In this document: positions 1 through 8,207 of the stretch, piece after piece
Position numbering within the stretch: the stretch's first letter is position 1
How the letters are laid out: each line of letters begins with the position of its first letter
Assembly: GCF_030733545.1 (NCBI RefSeq)
Contig: NZ_JASHIU010000011.1
Location: forward strand, 1-64,000
Length of the DNA: 64,000 nucleotides
DNA from: Oceanicaulis sp. MMSF_3324
GTDB lineage: Bacteria; Pseudomonadota; Alphaproteobacteria; Caulobacterales; Maricaulaceae
Reading direction: 5' to 3'
Program-made: the position numbers and the translations under genes
Notes under the pieces: generated by a model
Told to the model about the DNA's origin: nothing
What the model saw: only the letters and a program-made list of their open reading frames with translations
Databases searched by the model: none

Positions 1-213
1 CAGCATGGGCGCGATGAACGCGGTGGTGACGCCCAGATCGGGCCCGAGCGCGACCACGAACGGGGCGGCCGCCACCGCCATCAGGGCCCAGCCCGCCACC
101 ATGATGGCCGTATGGCCATGCTGACGCTTGAGCCAGGACTGCCGAACCAGCGCCAGGCCCAGAAGGCCCAGCGCCAGTCCGACGATCAGTGCTGTTATCG
201 AAGAGGTCGCCAC
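1..213 (-). CDS. Membrane protein of unknown function, partial (N-terminal part)
   Basis: The reading frame runs off the left edge; about 71 residues are visible. The only start I can place is a GTG at 213-211, 18 bases after the stop of the upstream TonB receptor. The visible part has two hydrophobic stretches (about residues 5-22 and 37-58) joined by a short basic loop (RQSWLKRQH), so it is an inner-membrane protein. Close co-orientation with the receptor suggests one transcript. Small membrane proteins and PepSY-type reductases often follow siderophore receptors, so a role in iron uptake is a reasonable inference, but I do not recognise the family. Confidence 0.5.
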   Translation of the reverse strand, partial: MATSSITALIVGLALGLLGLALVRQSWLKRQHGHTAIMVAGWALMAVAAAPFVVALGPDLGVTTAFIAPML

Positions 214-230
214 GATCTCAGCACTCGATC

Positions 231-2333
231 CTAGAAGCGTTTCGCAACGCGGAGATTGACGGTGCGTTCCTCGCCGGGGAAGCAGTCGCCTCGCGCCAGG
301 CAGCTGCCGTAATACTCCTCGTCAAACAGGTTGCGCACGTTCAGCGCCACGCTCCAGTCCTCGAGCTCATAAGCGACCAGAAGGTCGGCGAGGGTGTATT
401 CGTCGGAGACGATCTGGACCCGGTCGCCGGTGACGATGCTGACGCCATTGCTTTCCCGCTCGCCCACATAGCGGACGCCCGCGCCGATACGCAGCGCCTC
501 AAGCGCGGCGGGACGGAACTCCGCCCACAGCGAGGCCTGGTTGTCCGGGATGACCGAGAAGGGCACGCCATTGGCGTCTTCGGTGTCCAGAAGCGTCAGG
601 GCGGCGTCCAGCTTGAGGTCGCCAAAGCCCAGCTCAAAGCTCGTCACGCCTTCAAGTTCAAAGCCGGTGACGCTGGCTTCGCCTTCCTGCTGGGACGGCG
701 CGGTGGGCAGGGCGACCGGGTTCGGCAGGTTGGTCTGGGTGATGTCGAAATAGGCCAGCGTCAGATAGGTGCGGGTGCCGACCGGCTGGTACTTGATGCC
801 GATCTCGACCTGCTCGCCTTCCTGCGGCTCAAGGGTCTGGCCGGTGAAGCTGTCGATGCCGATGACCGGTTCAAAGGATTCCGCATAGCTCACATAGGGC
901 GAGAGGCCATTGTCGAAGGCGTACAGCAGACCCACCGAATAGGTGACCGCATCGTCATCCTGGGTGGTGGCGCCGGATTCATTGCTGACTTCATCCGCAC
1001 GCAGGCCGGCGTTGAAGATCCAGTTCCCCCAGGAGATCTGGTCGTGCAGGTAAAAGCCCCAATAGTCGGTCTCGCTCGAGTTGAAGCTGCGCACGGCGTC
1101 GATTTCGGCCTGGGTCGGCACGCCGTCGCCATAGACCGGTTCGAAGACATTGATCGTGCCTTGCAGCAGGTAGGAGGACTCGCTCTCCAGCTCGACATTC
1201 TGATAGTTCACGCCCGCCAGCACTTCGTGTTCGAAGGCGCCGGTCATGAAGTCCGCGCGCACGCGGGTGTCGAAGGCGAGCTGCTCGGAGCTGGCTTCGC
1301 TGTCATACCAGCGACGGCCATACCGGCTGTCGCCATTGGGCAGGATGCGCGGCACGCCGGCGCCGGCGAACGCCACCCAGGTCTGGCGATAGGTGGACCC
1401 GGAATCGCGCCAGCGCGCCGTGCCTTCCAGCGTGAAGATGTCATTGAGGCGGTGGCTGCCGATCAGGGTGAGGGCGGTGGAGTCCGTCTCATAGGTGTTG
1501 AAACCCGGCTCGCCCAGATAGGTGCTCGGCTCGATCTTTTCGCCGTTGGGGTCCGGATAATAGGTGCCGGTCAGCGGAATGAACTGGCCCGCCGCGTCGC
1601 CATCGCGGTCGTCATAGTTGAACAGCACGTTGATTTCGGTGTTCTCGCCCGGCGTCCAGGTCAGTGACGGCGCCAGCGCGATTGCGTCGTCATTGACGTA
1701 ATCGACCTGGGTTTCGCTGTCGCGCACGACGCCGACAAAGCGGGCGTAAAGCGTGTCCTCGATCAGCGTGGTGTTGAAATCGCCCGCCAGTTCAGCGCGG
1801 TCATGGGCGCCATAGCTCGCCACGATCTCCTGACCGAGATCGGGGCCGGCCACCTTGGAGGCGAGGTTCACGATGCCGCCCGGAGAGCCTTGCCCGTACA
1901 GCACGGACGCCGGACCCTTGAGCACTTCCACCTGGTCGATGGTGTAAAGGTCGGGGCGGGTGTTGTTGTAATTGCCGAACAGCGCCTGAAGGTTGTCGCG
2001 ATATTCGGGCACATCGAGGCCGCGCACGGTGAAGAAATCGCCGCGGGTGGCGAAGCCATAGGCTTCAGCCAGAACGCCCGACGTGTAGTTCAGCGTGTCG
2101 CTGAGATCGAGCGCGCCGCGCGAGATGAAATCATAGGACGTCTCGACAGACACCGAACGCGCGGTCTCAAGGATCGGCGCGCTGGACTTGGTGGCGCCAA
2201 ACGCGCCCAGAGCGCCCGTGACCACGATCACATCTTCGGTTTCACCGGACGTGTTCGTCTCGGTTTGCGCATGGGCGGAAGTCGCGAGCGTCATGAGCGC
2301 ACAGGCGCCCAGCAGGGAGGAGCGGAAAGTCAT
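231..2333 (-). CDS. TonB-dependent siderophore receptor
   Basis: Outer-membrane receptor for ferric-siderophore uptake, energised by TonB-ExbBD. A start at 2333 gives 700 residues, is preceded by GGGG about seven bases upstream, and yields a clean signal peptide (MTFRSSLLGACALMTLATSAHAQ, cut after AHA). An in-frame start 33 bases further out would put extra basic residues before the signal. After cleavage comes a TonB-box-like stretch (EDVIVVTGA), then a plug domain with VRGLDVPEYRDN and VEVLKGPASVLYGQGSPGG, both typical of the siderophore subfamily, then a beta-barrel ending in NLRVAKRF with the C-terminal Phe. The downstream membrane gene is probably co-transcribed. The promoter region has Fur-like half-sites. 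The ligand cannot be told from the sequence. Confidence 0.93.
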   Translation of the reverse strand: MTFRSSLLGACALMTLATSAHAQTETNTSGETEDVIVVTGALGAFGATKSSAPILETARSVSVETSYDFISRGALDLSDTLNYTSGVLAEAYGFATRGDFFTVRGLDVPEYRDNLQALFGNYNNTRPDLYTIDQVEVLKGPASVLYGQGSPGGIVNLASKVAGPDLGQEIVASYGAHDRAELAGDFNTTLIEDTLYARFVGVVRDSETQVDYVNDDAIALAPSLTWTPGENTEINVLFNYDDRDGDAAGQFIPLTGTYYPDPNGEKIEPSTYLGEPGFNTYETDSTALTLIGSHRLNDIFTLEGTARWRDSGSTYRQTWVAFAGAGVPRILPNGDSRYGRRWYDSEASSEQLAFDTRVRADFMTGAFEHEVLAGVNYQNVELESESSYLLQGTINVFEPVYGDGVPTQAEIDAVRSFNSSETDYWGFYLHDQISWGNWIFNAGLRADEVSNESGATTQDDDAVTYSVGLLYAFDNGLSPYVSYAESFEPVIGIDSFTGQTLEPQEGEQVEIGIKYQPVGTRTYLTLAYFDITQTNLPNPVALPTAPSQQEGEASVTGFELEGVTSFELGFGDLKLDAALTLLDTEDANGVPFSVIPDNQASLWAEFRPAALEALRIGAGVRYVGERESNGVSIVTGDRVQIVSDEYTLADLLVAYELEDWSVALNVRNLFDEEYYGSCLARGDCFPGEERTVNLRVAKRF

Positions 2334-2376
2334 GAGAAAACCCCGTTTGAAATCTTTCCGCCTCAATAATGCGGGT

Positions 2377-2406
2377 CATTCTCAATAGCAATGCCATCTG
2401 AGAATG
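2377..2406. promoter_or_regulatory. Fur-like inverted repeat in the receptor promoter
   Basis: CATTCTCA at 2377-2384 and its exact reverse complement TGAGAATG at 2399-2406 are separated by 14 bases. Each arm sits in a wider context (GGTCATTCTCAAT; AATTCATTCTCA on the other strand) that resembles half of the enterobacterial Fur box. It lies 44 to 73 bases upstream of the receptor start and at the 5' edge of the divergent glycosylase gene, so iron repression of the receptor is the natural reading. Binding by Fur or Irr is inferred. Confidence 0.5.
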
Positions 2407-2421
2407 AATTGCAGAGTCGAT

Positions 2422-3081
2422 ATGTCGCTCTGTGTTGACCCGAGCGATTGCGGCGCGCTCGATAGCGTCATGACCCAGGACGTTCACGATCATTGCCTTG
2501 ATGTCGCCGCTGCGCTCAGCCCCGACCTGCACGCCGCTATCGCGCGGCAGGGGGCGTTGCCACACTGGTCATCGCCCTCCGCGCCGTTCCCGGTCTCGCT
2601 GAGCCGGTCGGTCGCTGGTCAGCAACTCAGCGTGAAAGCCGCCGCGTCCATCTGGAAGCGTGTCGAGGCGCTCAGTGATGCTCCCGATGGCCTGTTAGAG
2701 GTCTTCACAGAGACCCAGGCAGACCGGATGCGGGCATGCGGCCTGTCCGGCGCCAAGGTCAAGACGCTCATCGCCATCGCCGAGGCGCAGCGGCAAGGGC
2801 TGCTTGATGAGGCGGTGTTGCAAGCCCTGTCGCCTCAGGAGAGATCCGACCGCCTGATTGATATCTGGGGTGTCGGGCGCTGGACGGCGGACATGGCCAA
2901 TATCTTCTATTTTCAAGAACCGGATATCTGGCCCGACGGCGATGTGACCGCGCGCAAAACGCTTGAAAAACTCACCAGCAAGCGCCGGAAAACGGTCCGG
3001 ACGGCGGCGCGCTTTGCGCCGTGTCGATCCTATCTCGCCCGCTATATGTGGCGCCATGCCGATGCGCCGCCGGACATGTGA
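2422..3081 (+). CDS. DNA-3-methyladenine glycosylase II (AlkA-type, HhH-GPD)
   Basis: Base-excision repair enzyme that removes alkylated purines. About 219 residues, with the HhH-GPD core: LSRSVAGQQLSVKAA (substrate-pocket helix), the helix-hairpin-helix LIDIWGVGRWTADM, and the following WPDGDVTARK in which the second Asp sits where the catalytic Asp of AlkA is found. The start is uncertain: ATGs at 2404, 2422 and 2470 are in frame. I chose 2422 because 2404 lies inside the Fur-like repeat and the conserved domain begins only near the third ATG. It diverges from the TonB receptor with no evident functional link. It lacks the N-terminal beta domain of E. coli AlkA. Confidence 0.85.
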   Translation: MSLCVDPSDCGALDSVMTQDVHDHCLDVAAALSPDLHAAIARQGALPHWSSPSAPFPVSLSRSVAGQQLSVKAAASIWKRVEALSDAPDGLLEVFTETQADRMRACGLSGAKVKTLIAIAEAQRQGLLDEAVLQALSPQERSDRLIDIWGVGRWTADMANIFYFQEPDIWPDGDVTARKTLEKLTSKRRKTVRTAARFAPCRSYLARYMWRHADAPPDM

Positions 3082-3227
3082 CGTAAAAAATGAGAACCAA
3101 ATTCCCGGTGCGGCGTTTGTACTACGGTGCTGATCCTATTCGGCGCTGAACATCGGAACTGATCTGGGTCGCACTGGCGGAGACTGGTAACAGTTGGCCT
3201 GCAGCGACTTTATCGGTCTCCGTCTAG

Positions 3228-3258
3228 GCCGGGCGCTCGGTATCCCCAGGCGCCCGGC
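3228..3258. terminator. Hairpin between convergent genes
   Basis: GCCGGGCGC (3228-3236) pairs perfectly with GCGCCCGGC (3250-3258) across a 13-base loop; a pyrimidine-rich run follows on the plus strand. It sits between the glycosylase end and the stop of the convergent serine hydrolase at 3269, as expected for a shared terminator. The T-run is poor, so factor-independent action is uncertain. The rest of the 3082-3268 gap shows nothing. Confidence 0.4.
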
Positions 3259-3268
3259 TCCCTTCTTC

Positions 3269-4315
3269 CTATTCAGAGTATCCGGCGAACAGATCGGCCA
3301 GCGCCAGCGCCAGCGGATAATGGTTCGGGCCTTCGAAATTCGCCGTCGTGGCCACCACGACCTGCGGTTCGACATACGCCATGATGAAGCTGCGACCGCC
3401 AGGGCTGCCGCCCGAATGCGCGGCGTAGTGCAGATCAAGGCTGGGCTCGTAACCCGCTTCCATGCCGTAGACATAGCTCACCGCTTCTCCGTCACGGGTC
3501 TGGATCGGCTGGAAGGCGGTTTCGATTTCCTCGAACGTGAGAAGCTCGCCTTCGACGAGCGCCGAGCCGAAGGCTGCAAGCTCGCGGCTTGAAGCGATCA
3601 GACCGCCGCCACCGAACTTGCACTCTGCAGACAATGCCATGGGCTCAAGACCCTCGCCCGCATCGTAATAGGCTGTGGCCTTGTCTGCGTCCTGCGCATC
3701 CAGACGCGCCTGATAGACCTCGCCCAGCGTCTCATGCATGGCTGCGTCAAAACTCTTGGCGCCAGTCAGTTCGACCAGAAGATGGCTCAACAGAACAAAG
3801 CCATAGGTCGTGTAGGCGTGGCGGGCGCCTGGCGCATCGATCAGCGGGTCGTTGATGAAATGGCCAAGGGCGTCTTCCGGCAAAGCGCAGCGGCGCGCGC
3901 TGAAAGCCAGCCAGTCCGCATCGCCGGTATAGCCGCGCACGCCTGCTGTGTGGCTGAGAAGCTGACGCAGGGTCACATGCTGATAGCTGTCGGGCAGGGC
4001 GGGATCGATGGCGCGCACGGATCGGTCAAGATCGAGACCCTGATGCGCTTCGAGCCGGGCGAAAGCCGTTCCGAGCATCATTTTCGCCGTTGAATAGACG
4101 TTATAGTCCGTATCGACGCCGTCCTCAGCCGTGCGCATCGTGCCGCCTTCGGCTTCAAAGACGATCTCGCCATTCACCATCACCGTGGCGTTGAGGGCGG
4201 GATGGCCTTGGGCGAACTGATCAAAGATCGCCTGTGCGGTTTCGGTCTGATGCTGGGCGAACGCCGGACTAGCCAGCAGGGTGGCGGCGCCGAGGGCGGC
4301 AATGAAGGTTTGCAT
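3269..4315 (-). CDS. Serine hydrolase, beta-lactamase/class C family
   Basis: Secreted serine beta-lactamase-like hydrolase of 348 residues, of the broad class that includes esterases, D-aminopeptidases and carboxypeptidases. A signal peptide (MQTFIAALGAATLLASPAFAQ) points to the periplasm. The SxxK motif is in NVYSTAKMML (nucleophile Ser with Lys), a YTTYGF segment supplies the YxN-like tyrosine, and HSGGSPGG near the C-terminus matches the third motif (HxG/KTG). The substrate cannot be predicted. It is divergent from a membrane LytTR regulator about 80 bases away, which might control it. A second, unrelated copy of this superfamily lies at 60501-61832. Confidence 0.85.
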   Translation of the reverse strand: MQTFIAALGAATLLASPAFAQHQTETAQAIFDQFAQGHPALNATVMVNGEIVFEAEGGTMRTAEDGVDTDYNVYSTAKMMLGTAFARLEAHQGLDLDRSVRAIDPALPDSYQHVTLRQLLSHTAGVRGYTGDADWLAFSARRCALPEDALGHFINDPLIDAPGARHAYTTYGFVLLSHLLVELTGAKSFDAAMHETLGEVYQARLDAQDADKATAYYDAGEGLEPMALSAECKFGGGGLIASSRELAAFGSALVEGELLTFEEIETAFQPIQTRDGEAVSYVYGMEAGYEPSLDLHYAAHSGGSPGGRSFIMAYVEPQVVVATTANFEGPNHYPLALALADLFAGYSE

Positions 4316-4392
4316 TGAACGCGTCCTTGTTGTCGTTTGCGTGGGGAGAGGCGGAGACCGCCAACCCCCTCTGTGTGCTGGGGTTTGGCGAC

Positions 4393-5919
4393 ATGGAAAT
4401 GGGAAAAGGACGAACGGCTCAAATGGGGGGTGAACAGCTCAAGGCTTTGACAGCGCGCCTTGCTCAAGTCCTGCGCCCCTGGGAGGCGGCGCTGGCCGCG
4501 CTTCTGACAGCCCTTGTTCTGATGGCGCCCTGGCCGAGCACTGATGCGCCGGTCTGGCAGGCCCGCGAGGTTGAGGCCGCCTCGATCACGCCAAGCGGAA
4601 CGGGCCCCCAGGGCTGGCGGACGGACTCGGTCTGGAGTCTCGACCCTGGCGATGCCGCCATGCGGGTGCGCTGGAGAGCGCCAGACAACGCCTTTCAGAC
4701 CGGCGCCCCCATGGCGCTGGCCCTGTCCGGTCCGTTTTCAGCCCGGGCGTATTTCAATGGCGAGCCGGTGGGGTGCAAAGGCAGGCCGATGGACGCGGAG
4801 CAGGCTGAGCGGGCCGGGCCGATCGACGCTCTGATCGCCCTGCCGCCAGCGCTGACCCGTGAGAGCGGCAATGTCATCGAGCTTGATGTGTCCAGTACGC
4901 GCGCCGGCTATGCGCCTGCGGTTGTCTTGCAGACGGTCGCCATCACCCCGTACCGGGCCGACGCCCGCAGGTCCCTGCGGCTTTACGCGCCCACGCTGGG
5001 TCTGGCTGGCGTGCTTCTGGTTCTGGCGGTGGGGCTGGTCCGGCTGAGCCTTGACCGGTCAGACCCGACGCTGCTCTGGCTGGCGGGCGGCCTTGCCGCT
5101 CTGGTGCTGGCCGCGCTCGCGGAAATGTCGCGCGCTTACATCAATTATCCCTATAGCTGGCATCAGCCGCGACAGGCGGTGATCCTGACCGGGATGACGC
5201 TGTATTGCCTGGGCGTGCTGGCCTTCGTGATCCGGCGCTGGGCGCTGGGGCGGTTCTGGCGGCTGGCTCTGCTTGTCTCGGGCGGGGTCGGCGCGGTGTC
5301 AGGCGGGCTGCTCTATGGCGGGTATGACGGCAAGATCATTCTTGTGACCATGGTCTTGCTGGGCGCCAGCCTGGCTGGATGCCTGGCGGCGGGCTTCGGG
5401 AAAGATCGCAACGCCTGGGCCGTGGCCGGACTGCTTGTCCTGCTGCTCATCGCCAATTTCATCGCGCCGGGATGGTTCATCGATCAGGGCGTCTATGCGC
5501 TGACGGCGGTTGGCTTCGGCGTCTGGTTGGTGCGGGCGCCGGACCTGTTGTCACCCGCGGCTGAAGACGCGGCGCCTGAACCGGACGCCCGGCAAGCGGT
5601 GGTGATGGTGCAATCGACCGGGCGGCTGCATCGCGTCGCGCTTGAGGACATCCTGTTTCTGAAAGCGGCGGGCAATTACACCGAAGTGCACCGTTCGGGC
5701 GGCGACTGGCTGCTCGACCAGCGCGGGCTGGCGGCGGTTCTGGACGAAGCCGGACCGCCCTTGCTGCGGGTGCATCGGTCCTATGCGGTGAATATGGCCC
5801 GGGTGGATGCTTTTCTGACCCGGCCGGGCAGCCGCTACGCGCTCAGCCTTGCCGGCGGCGCCGAAGCGCCCGTGGGGCGCTCCCGCGTGGACGCGGTGCG
5901 GGATGCATTGTCACGTTAA
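4393..5919 (+). CDS. Membrane-bound LytTR-family transcriptional regulator
   Basis: About 508 residues if it starts at the ATG at 4393; ATGs at 4399 and 4423 are also possible, and the only start further out is a TTG overlapping the divergent gene. Layout: a first hydrophobic segment (about residues 25-45), a roughly 150-residue region likely to be extracytoplasmic, six or seven membrane segments (about 195-380), then a C-terminal LytTR DNA-binding domain of about 100 residues with the family signature LEDILFLKAAGNYTEVH and LLRVHRSYAVNM. Such proteins sense from the membrane without a separate kinase. The diverging serine hydrolase is the obvious candidate target. The start is the least certain point. 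Confidence 0.82.
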   Translation: MEMGKGRTAQMGGEQLKALTARLAQVLRPWEAALAALLTALVLMAPWPSTDAPVWQAREVEAASITPSGTGPQGWRTDSVWSLDPGDAAMRVRWRAPDNAFQTGAPMALALSGPFSARAYFNGEPVGCKGRPMDAEQAERAGPIDALIALPPALTRESGNVIELDVSSTRAGYAPAVVLQTVAITPYRADARRSLRLYAPTLGLAGVLLVLAVGLVRLSLDRSDPTLLWLAGGLAALVLAALAEMSRAYINYPYSWHQPRQAVILTGMTLYCLGVLAFVIRRWALGRFWRLALLVSGGVGAVSGGLLYGGYDGKIILVTMVLLGASLAGCLAAGFGKDRNAWAVAGLLVLLLIANFIAPGWFIDQGVYALTAVGFGVWLVRAPDLLSPAAEDAAPEPDARQAVVMVQSTGRLHRVALEDILFLKAAGNYTEVHRSGGDWLLDQRGLAAVLDEAGPPLLRVHRSYAVNMARVDAFLTRPGSRYALSLAGGAEAPVGRSRVDAVRDALSR

Positions 5920-5978
5920 TCATGGCTTGCGCCACAGCCTGAACTGACGTGAACTGGCGTCAGATCAAGGACTTCGTA

Positions 5979-6752
5979 ATGACTGACCCGCATTCGCTTC
6001 GTGACGCCCATCTTGCGGCGGTTCGCTCCGGCGGCTTTGACCAGCCCACGACCGGGCTGTGCCCGGGCTTCGCCCAGGCCAATCTGGTGATCCTGCCAGC
6101 GTCCATGGCTTATGATTTCCTGTTGTTCACCCAGCTCAATCCGCGCCCCTGTCCGCTTCTGGGCATGAGCGAGCCCGGCGATCCGGTCATTTCCAAGCTG
6201 GATACGGATGTGCGTACGGATGCGCCGCGGTACGAGGTGTTCCGGGACGGGGCGTTCAGTGAGGAACGCACCGACCTGACCGAGCTGTGGCGCGAGGATC
6301 TGGTCGCCTTGTTGCTGGGCTGTTCCTTCACCTTTGAACACGCCCTGCTCGCAGAAGATCTGCCGGTCCGTCACATTGATGCGGGGCGGAATGTGCCCAT
6401 GTATCGCACCAATCTTGAGTGCGCTCCTGTCGGCCCGTTTGCGGGCGGCATGGTGGTCTCCATGCGCGGCTATCCGGAAGAGCTGGTGGAGCGCGCTGCC
6501 GAGATCACGGGCCGGTTCCCCGGCAGCCATGGCGCGCCCGTCCATGTGGGAGACCCGGCGGCGATCGGCATTGCGGACATCATGCACCCCGATTTCGGTG
6601 ATGAACCGGTCCTGGAAGAGGGCGATGTGCCCGTCTTCTGGGCGTGCGGGGTGACGCCCCAGGCCGTGGTGCTGGACGCCAAGCCGGAACTAGCGATCTT
6701 TCACAAGCCCGGCCACATGATCATCACGGCGCAGCGCGACGCGGTGGTTTAA
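5979..6752 (+). CDS. D-glutamate cyclase / putative hydro-lyase family protein (DUF1445)
   Basis: A 257-residue protein of the UPF0317/DUF1445 family, annotated as putative hydro-lyase and grouped with mitochondrial D-glutamate cyclase, which turns D-glutamate into 5-oxo-D-proline. Family marks are TGLCPGFAQANLVILP near the N-terminus, the central RNVPMYRTN segment, the GGMVVSMRG stretch and the C-terminal FWACGVTPQAV followed by HKPGHM. The start at 5979 has AAGGA eight bases upstream; an in-frame ATG 30 bases earlier lacks one. It is 50 bases upstream of murL on the same strand, so the two are probably co-transcribed. That makes a role in D-glutamate turnover attractive, but bacterial members have not been shown to have that activity as far as I know. 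Confidence 0.8.
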   Translation: MTDPHSLRDAHLAAVRSGGFDQPTTGLCPGFAQANLVILPASMAYDFLLFTQLNPRPCPLLGMSEPGDPVISKLDTDVRTDAPRYEVFRDGAFSEERTDLTELWREDLVALLLGCSFTFEHALLAEDLPVRHIDAGRNVPMYRTNLECAPVGPFAGGMVVSMRGYPEELVERAAEITGRFPGSHGAPVHVGDPAAIGIADIMHPDFGDEPVLEEGDVPVFWACGVTPQAVVLDAKPELAIFHKPGHMIITAQRDAVV

Positions 6753-6802
6753 GCGCGCAAGGCCCGCTAGGGTCTGTCCAACACCGAATTTCGCGAGCCG
6801 AC

Positions 6803-8146
6803 ATGACCTCCTTCCGCCTCTGTTTCCCCAGACGCCTTGATGGGCAGAACGGGTACGCCTTCGAATATGATGTTCCCGGCCTTGGCGCGTTTACAGAGAC
6901 GGTCGTGTTTCCCGATGAGGCGGACTTTGACCGCCTGGACCGCAGCGTGCTCGCCGGTCTGGTGCGCATGTGCGCCATTCTGATCGGCACGAGCTATTAC
7001 AAGGCTGCGCCTGCCGCCTTGATCGAGCCTGACTTTGCGCTGACCGAGGCCGAACGGCGCCTGTTTGAACTGGCGTACGGGCCGGGGCTGGGCGAGTTCT
7101 ATGTGCGCAACGAGCTGCCATACCCGCCTGAGTTCACCCTCAAGGCCGAGCCGCGCATGGACGCGCTGCAGGCGCCCGAACTCAGGACCGACGATGTGCA
7201 CGCCGCGGTCGCGTTTGGCGGCGGCAAGGACAGCCATGTGGCCGCCAGCGTCATTGGCGCGGTCGGTGCGGATGTGGAGCGGGTCTCCCTGATCCTGTCA
7301 GAGAGTGTCGGTGAACGGCTTGTCGCGATGAGCGAGGCGCCCGTCACGCTGATCCGACGCCGGATTGATCCGCAACTGATCGAGCTGGGCCGTGCGGGCA
7401 AGGCGCTCAATGGTCACATCCCGATTACGGGCGTAAACTCTTGTCTCATGACGCTTTATGCGGCCGCCAAAGGGCTTGATTGGGTGGTGTTCGCCAATGA
7501 ACGCGCCGCCAGCGAGCCGACCATGCAAAGCAATGGCCATCCGGTGAACCACCAGTTCTCCAAATCCCTGGAGTTCGAGGACGCCCTGCGCAACGCCTTC
7601 GCCGCGAACGCCGTGCCGGTGACCTATTTCTCGATCCTGCGGCCAGTGAGCGAGCTGTGGACGGCGCATTATCTGGCTACGGCCGGCGAGGATGCGCTCG
7701 AGATCTTCGCCAGCTGCAACCGCAATTTCGTTTTCGCTGGCCCCAATGCCCTGCCGAAGGATCGACGCTGGTGCGGTAAGTGCGCCAAGTGCGTCTACAC
7801 CGCCGTGCTGATGGCGCCCTTCCTGCCGGTGGAGCGTCATGCGCGGGTGTTCCAGAGCCAGCCGCTCCATGATCCGGATAATCTCGACTTCCTGCGCGAG
7901 ATCGCCGGGCTGACGGACGCCAAGCCCTGGGAGTGCGTGGGCGAGCGCCGCGAGGTCGCCGCCGCCATTACCCATCTTCTGAGCGATGCGGACTGGGCGA
8001 AAGCGCCGTTGATACAGGCGATTGAGAGTGAATTGTTCACTCAGTGGGAGCGTGCCGACCTGGAACTGGCCTGGTCGGAGGCGCTGGATGCGCGCTCCGA
8101 GCACCGCATGCCCGGATCGGTCGCCGGACTTATGGGCGCAAGCTGA
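6803..8146 (+). CDS. murL: UDP-N-acetylmuramoyl-L-alanyl-L-glutamate epimerase
   Basis: MurL converts the terminal L-Glu of UDP-MurNAc-L-Ala-L-Glu into D-Glu at the expense of ATP, the second step of the alternative D-Glu route first described in Xanthomonas oryzae. The 447-residue protein carries an ATP-pyrophosphatase-like P-loop (AVAFGGGKDSHVAAS, about residue 138), the conserved NGHIPITGVNS and FANERAASEP segments, and a WCGKCAKC cysteine motif (about residue 323). The start ATG at 6803 is chosen because homology begins with MTSFRLCFPRR; the open frame upstream overlaps the previous gene. It converges on murD2, 61 bases away, and the pairing of the two genes strongly supports the assignment. 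Confidence 0.88.
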   Translation: MTSFRLCFPRRLDGQNGYAFEYDVPGLGAFTETVVFPDEADFDRLDRSVLAGLVRMCAILIGTSYYKAAPAALIEPDFALTEAERRLFELAYGPGLGEFYVRNELPYPPEFTLKAEPRMDALQAPELRTDDVHAAVAFGGGKDSHVAASVIGAVGADVERVSLILSESVGERLVAMSEAPVTLIRRRIDPQLIELGRAGKALNGHIPITGVNSCLMTLYAAAKGLDWVVFANERAASEPTMQSNGHPVNHQFSKSLEFEDALRNAFAANAVPVTYFSILRPVSELWTAHYLATAGEDALEIFASCNRNFVFAGPNALPKDRRWCGKCAKCVYTAVLMAPFLPVERHARVFQSQPLHDPDNLDFLREIAGLTDAKPWECVGERREVAAAITHLLSDADWAKAPLIQAIESELFTQWERADLELAWSEALDARSEHRMPGSVAGLMGAS

Positions 8147-8207
8147 CCTTCTGCGTGAAGTTGCAGGCCTGAAAGCCCAAACCCTGAATTGAATCAGTGA
8201 GCGCGTT

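Noticed and set aside
189-1667. A 492-codon open frame on the plus strand opposite the TonB receptor
   Set aside because: It is antisense to a receptor with clear motifs, has low-complexity Val/Gly/Ala/Arg composition and no domain; high GC keeps such shadow frames open.
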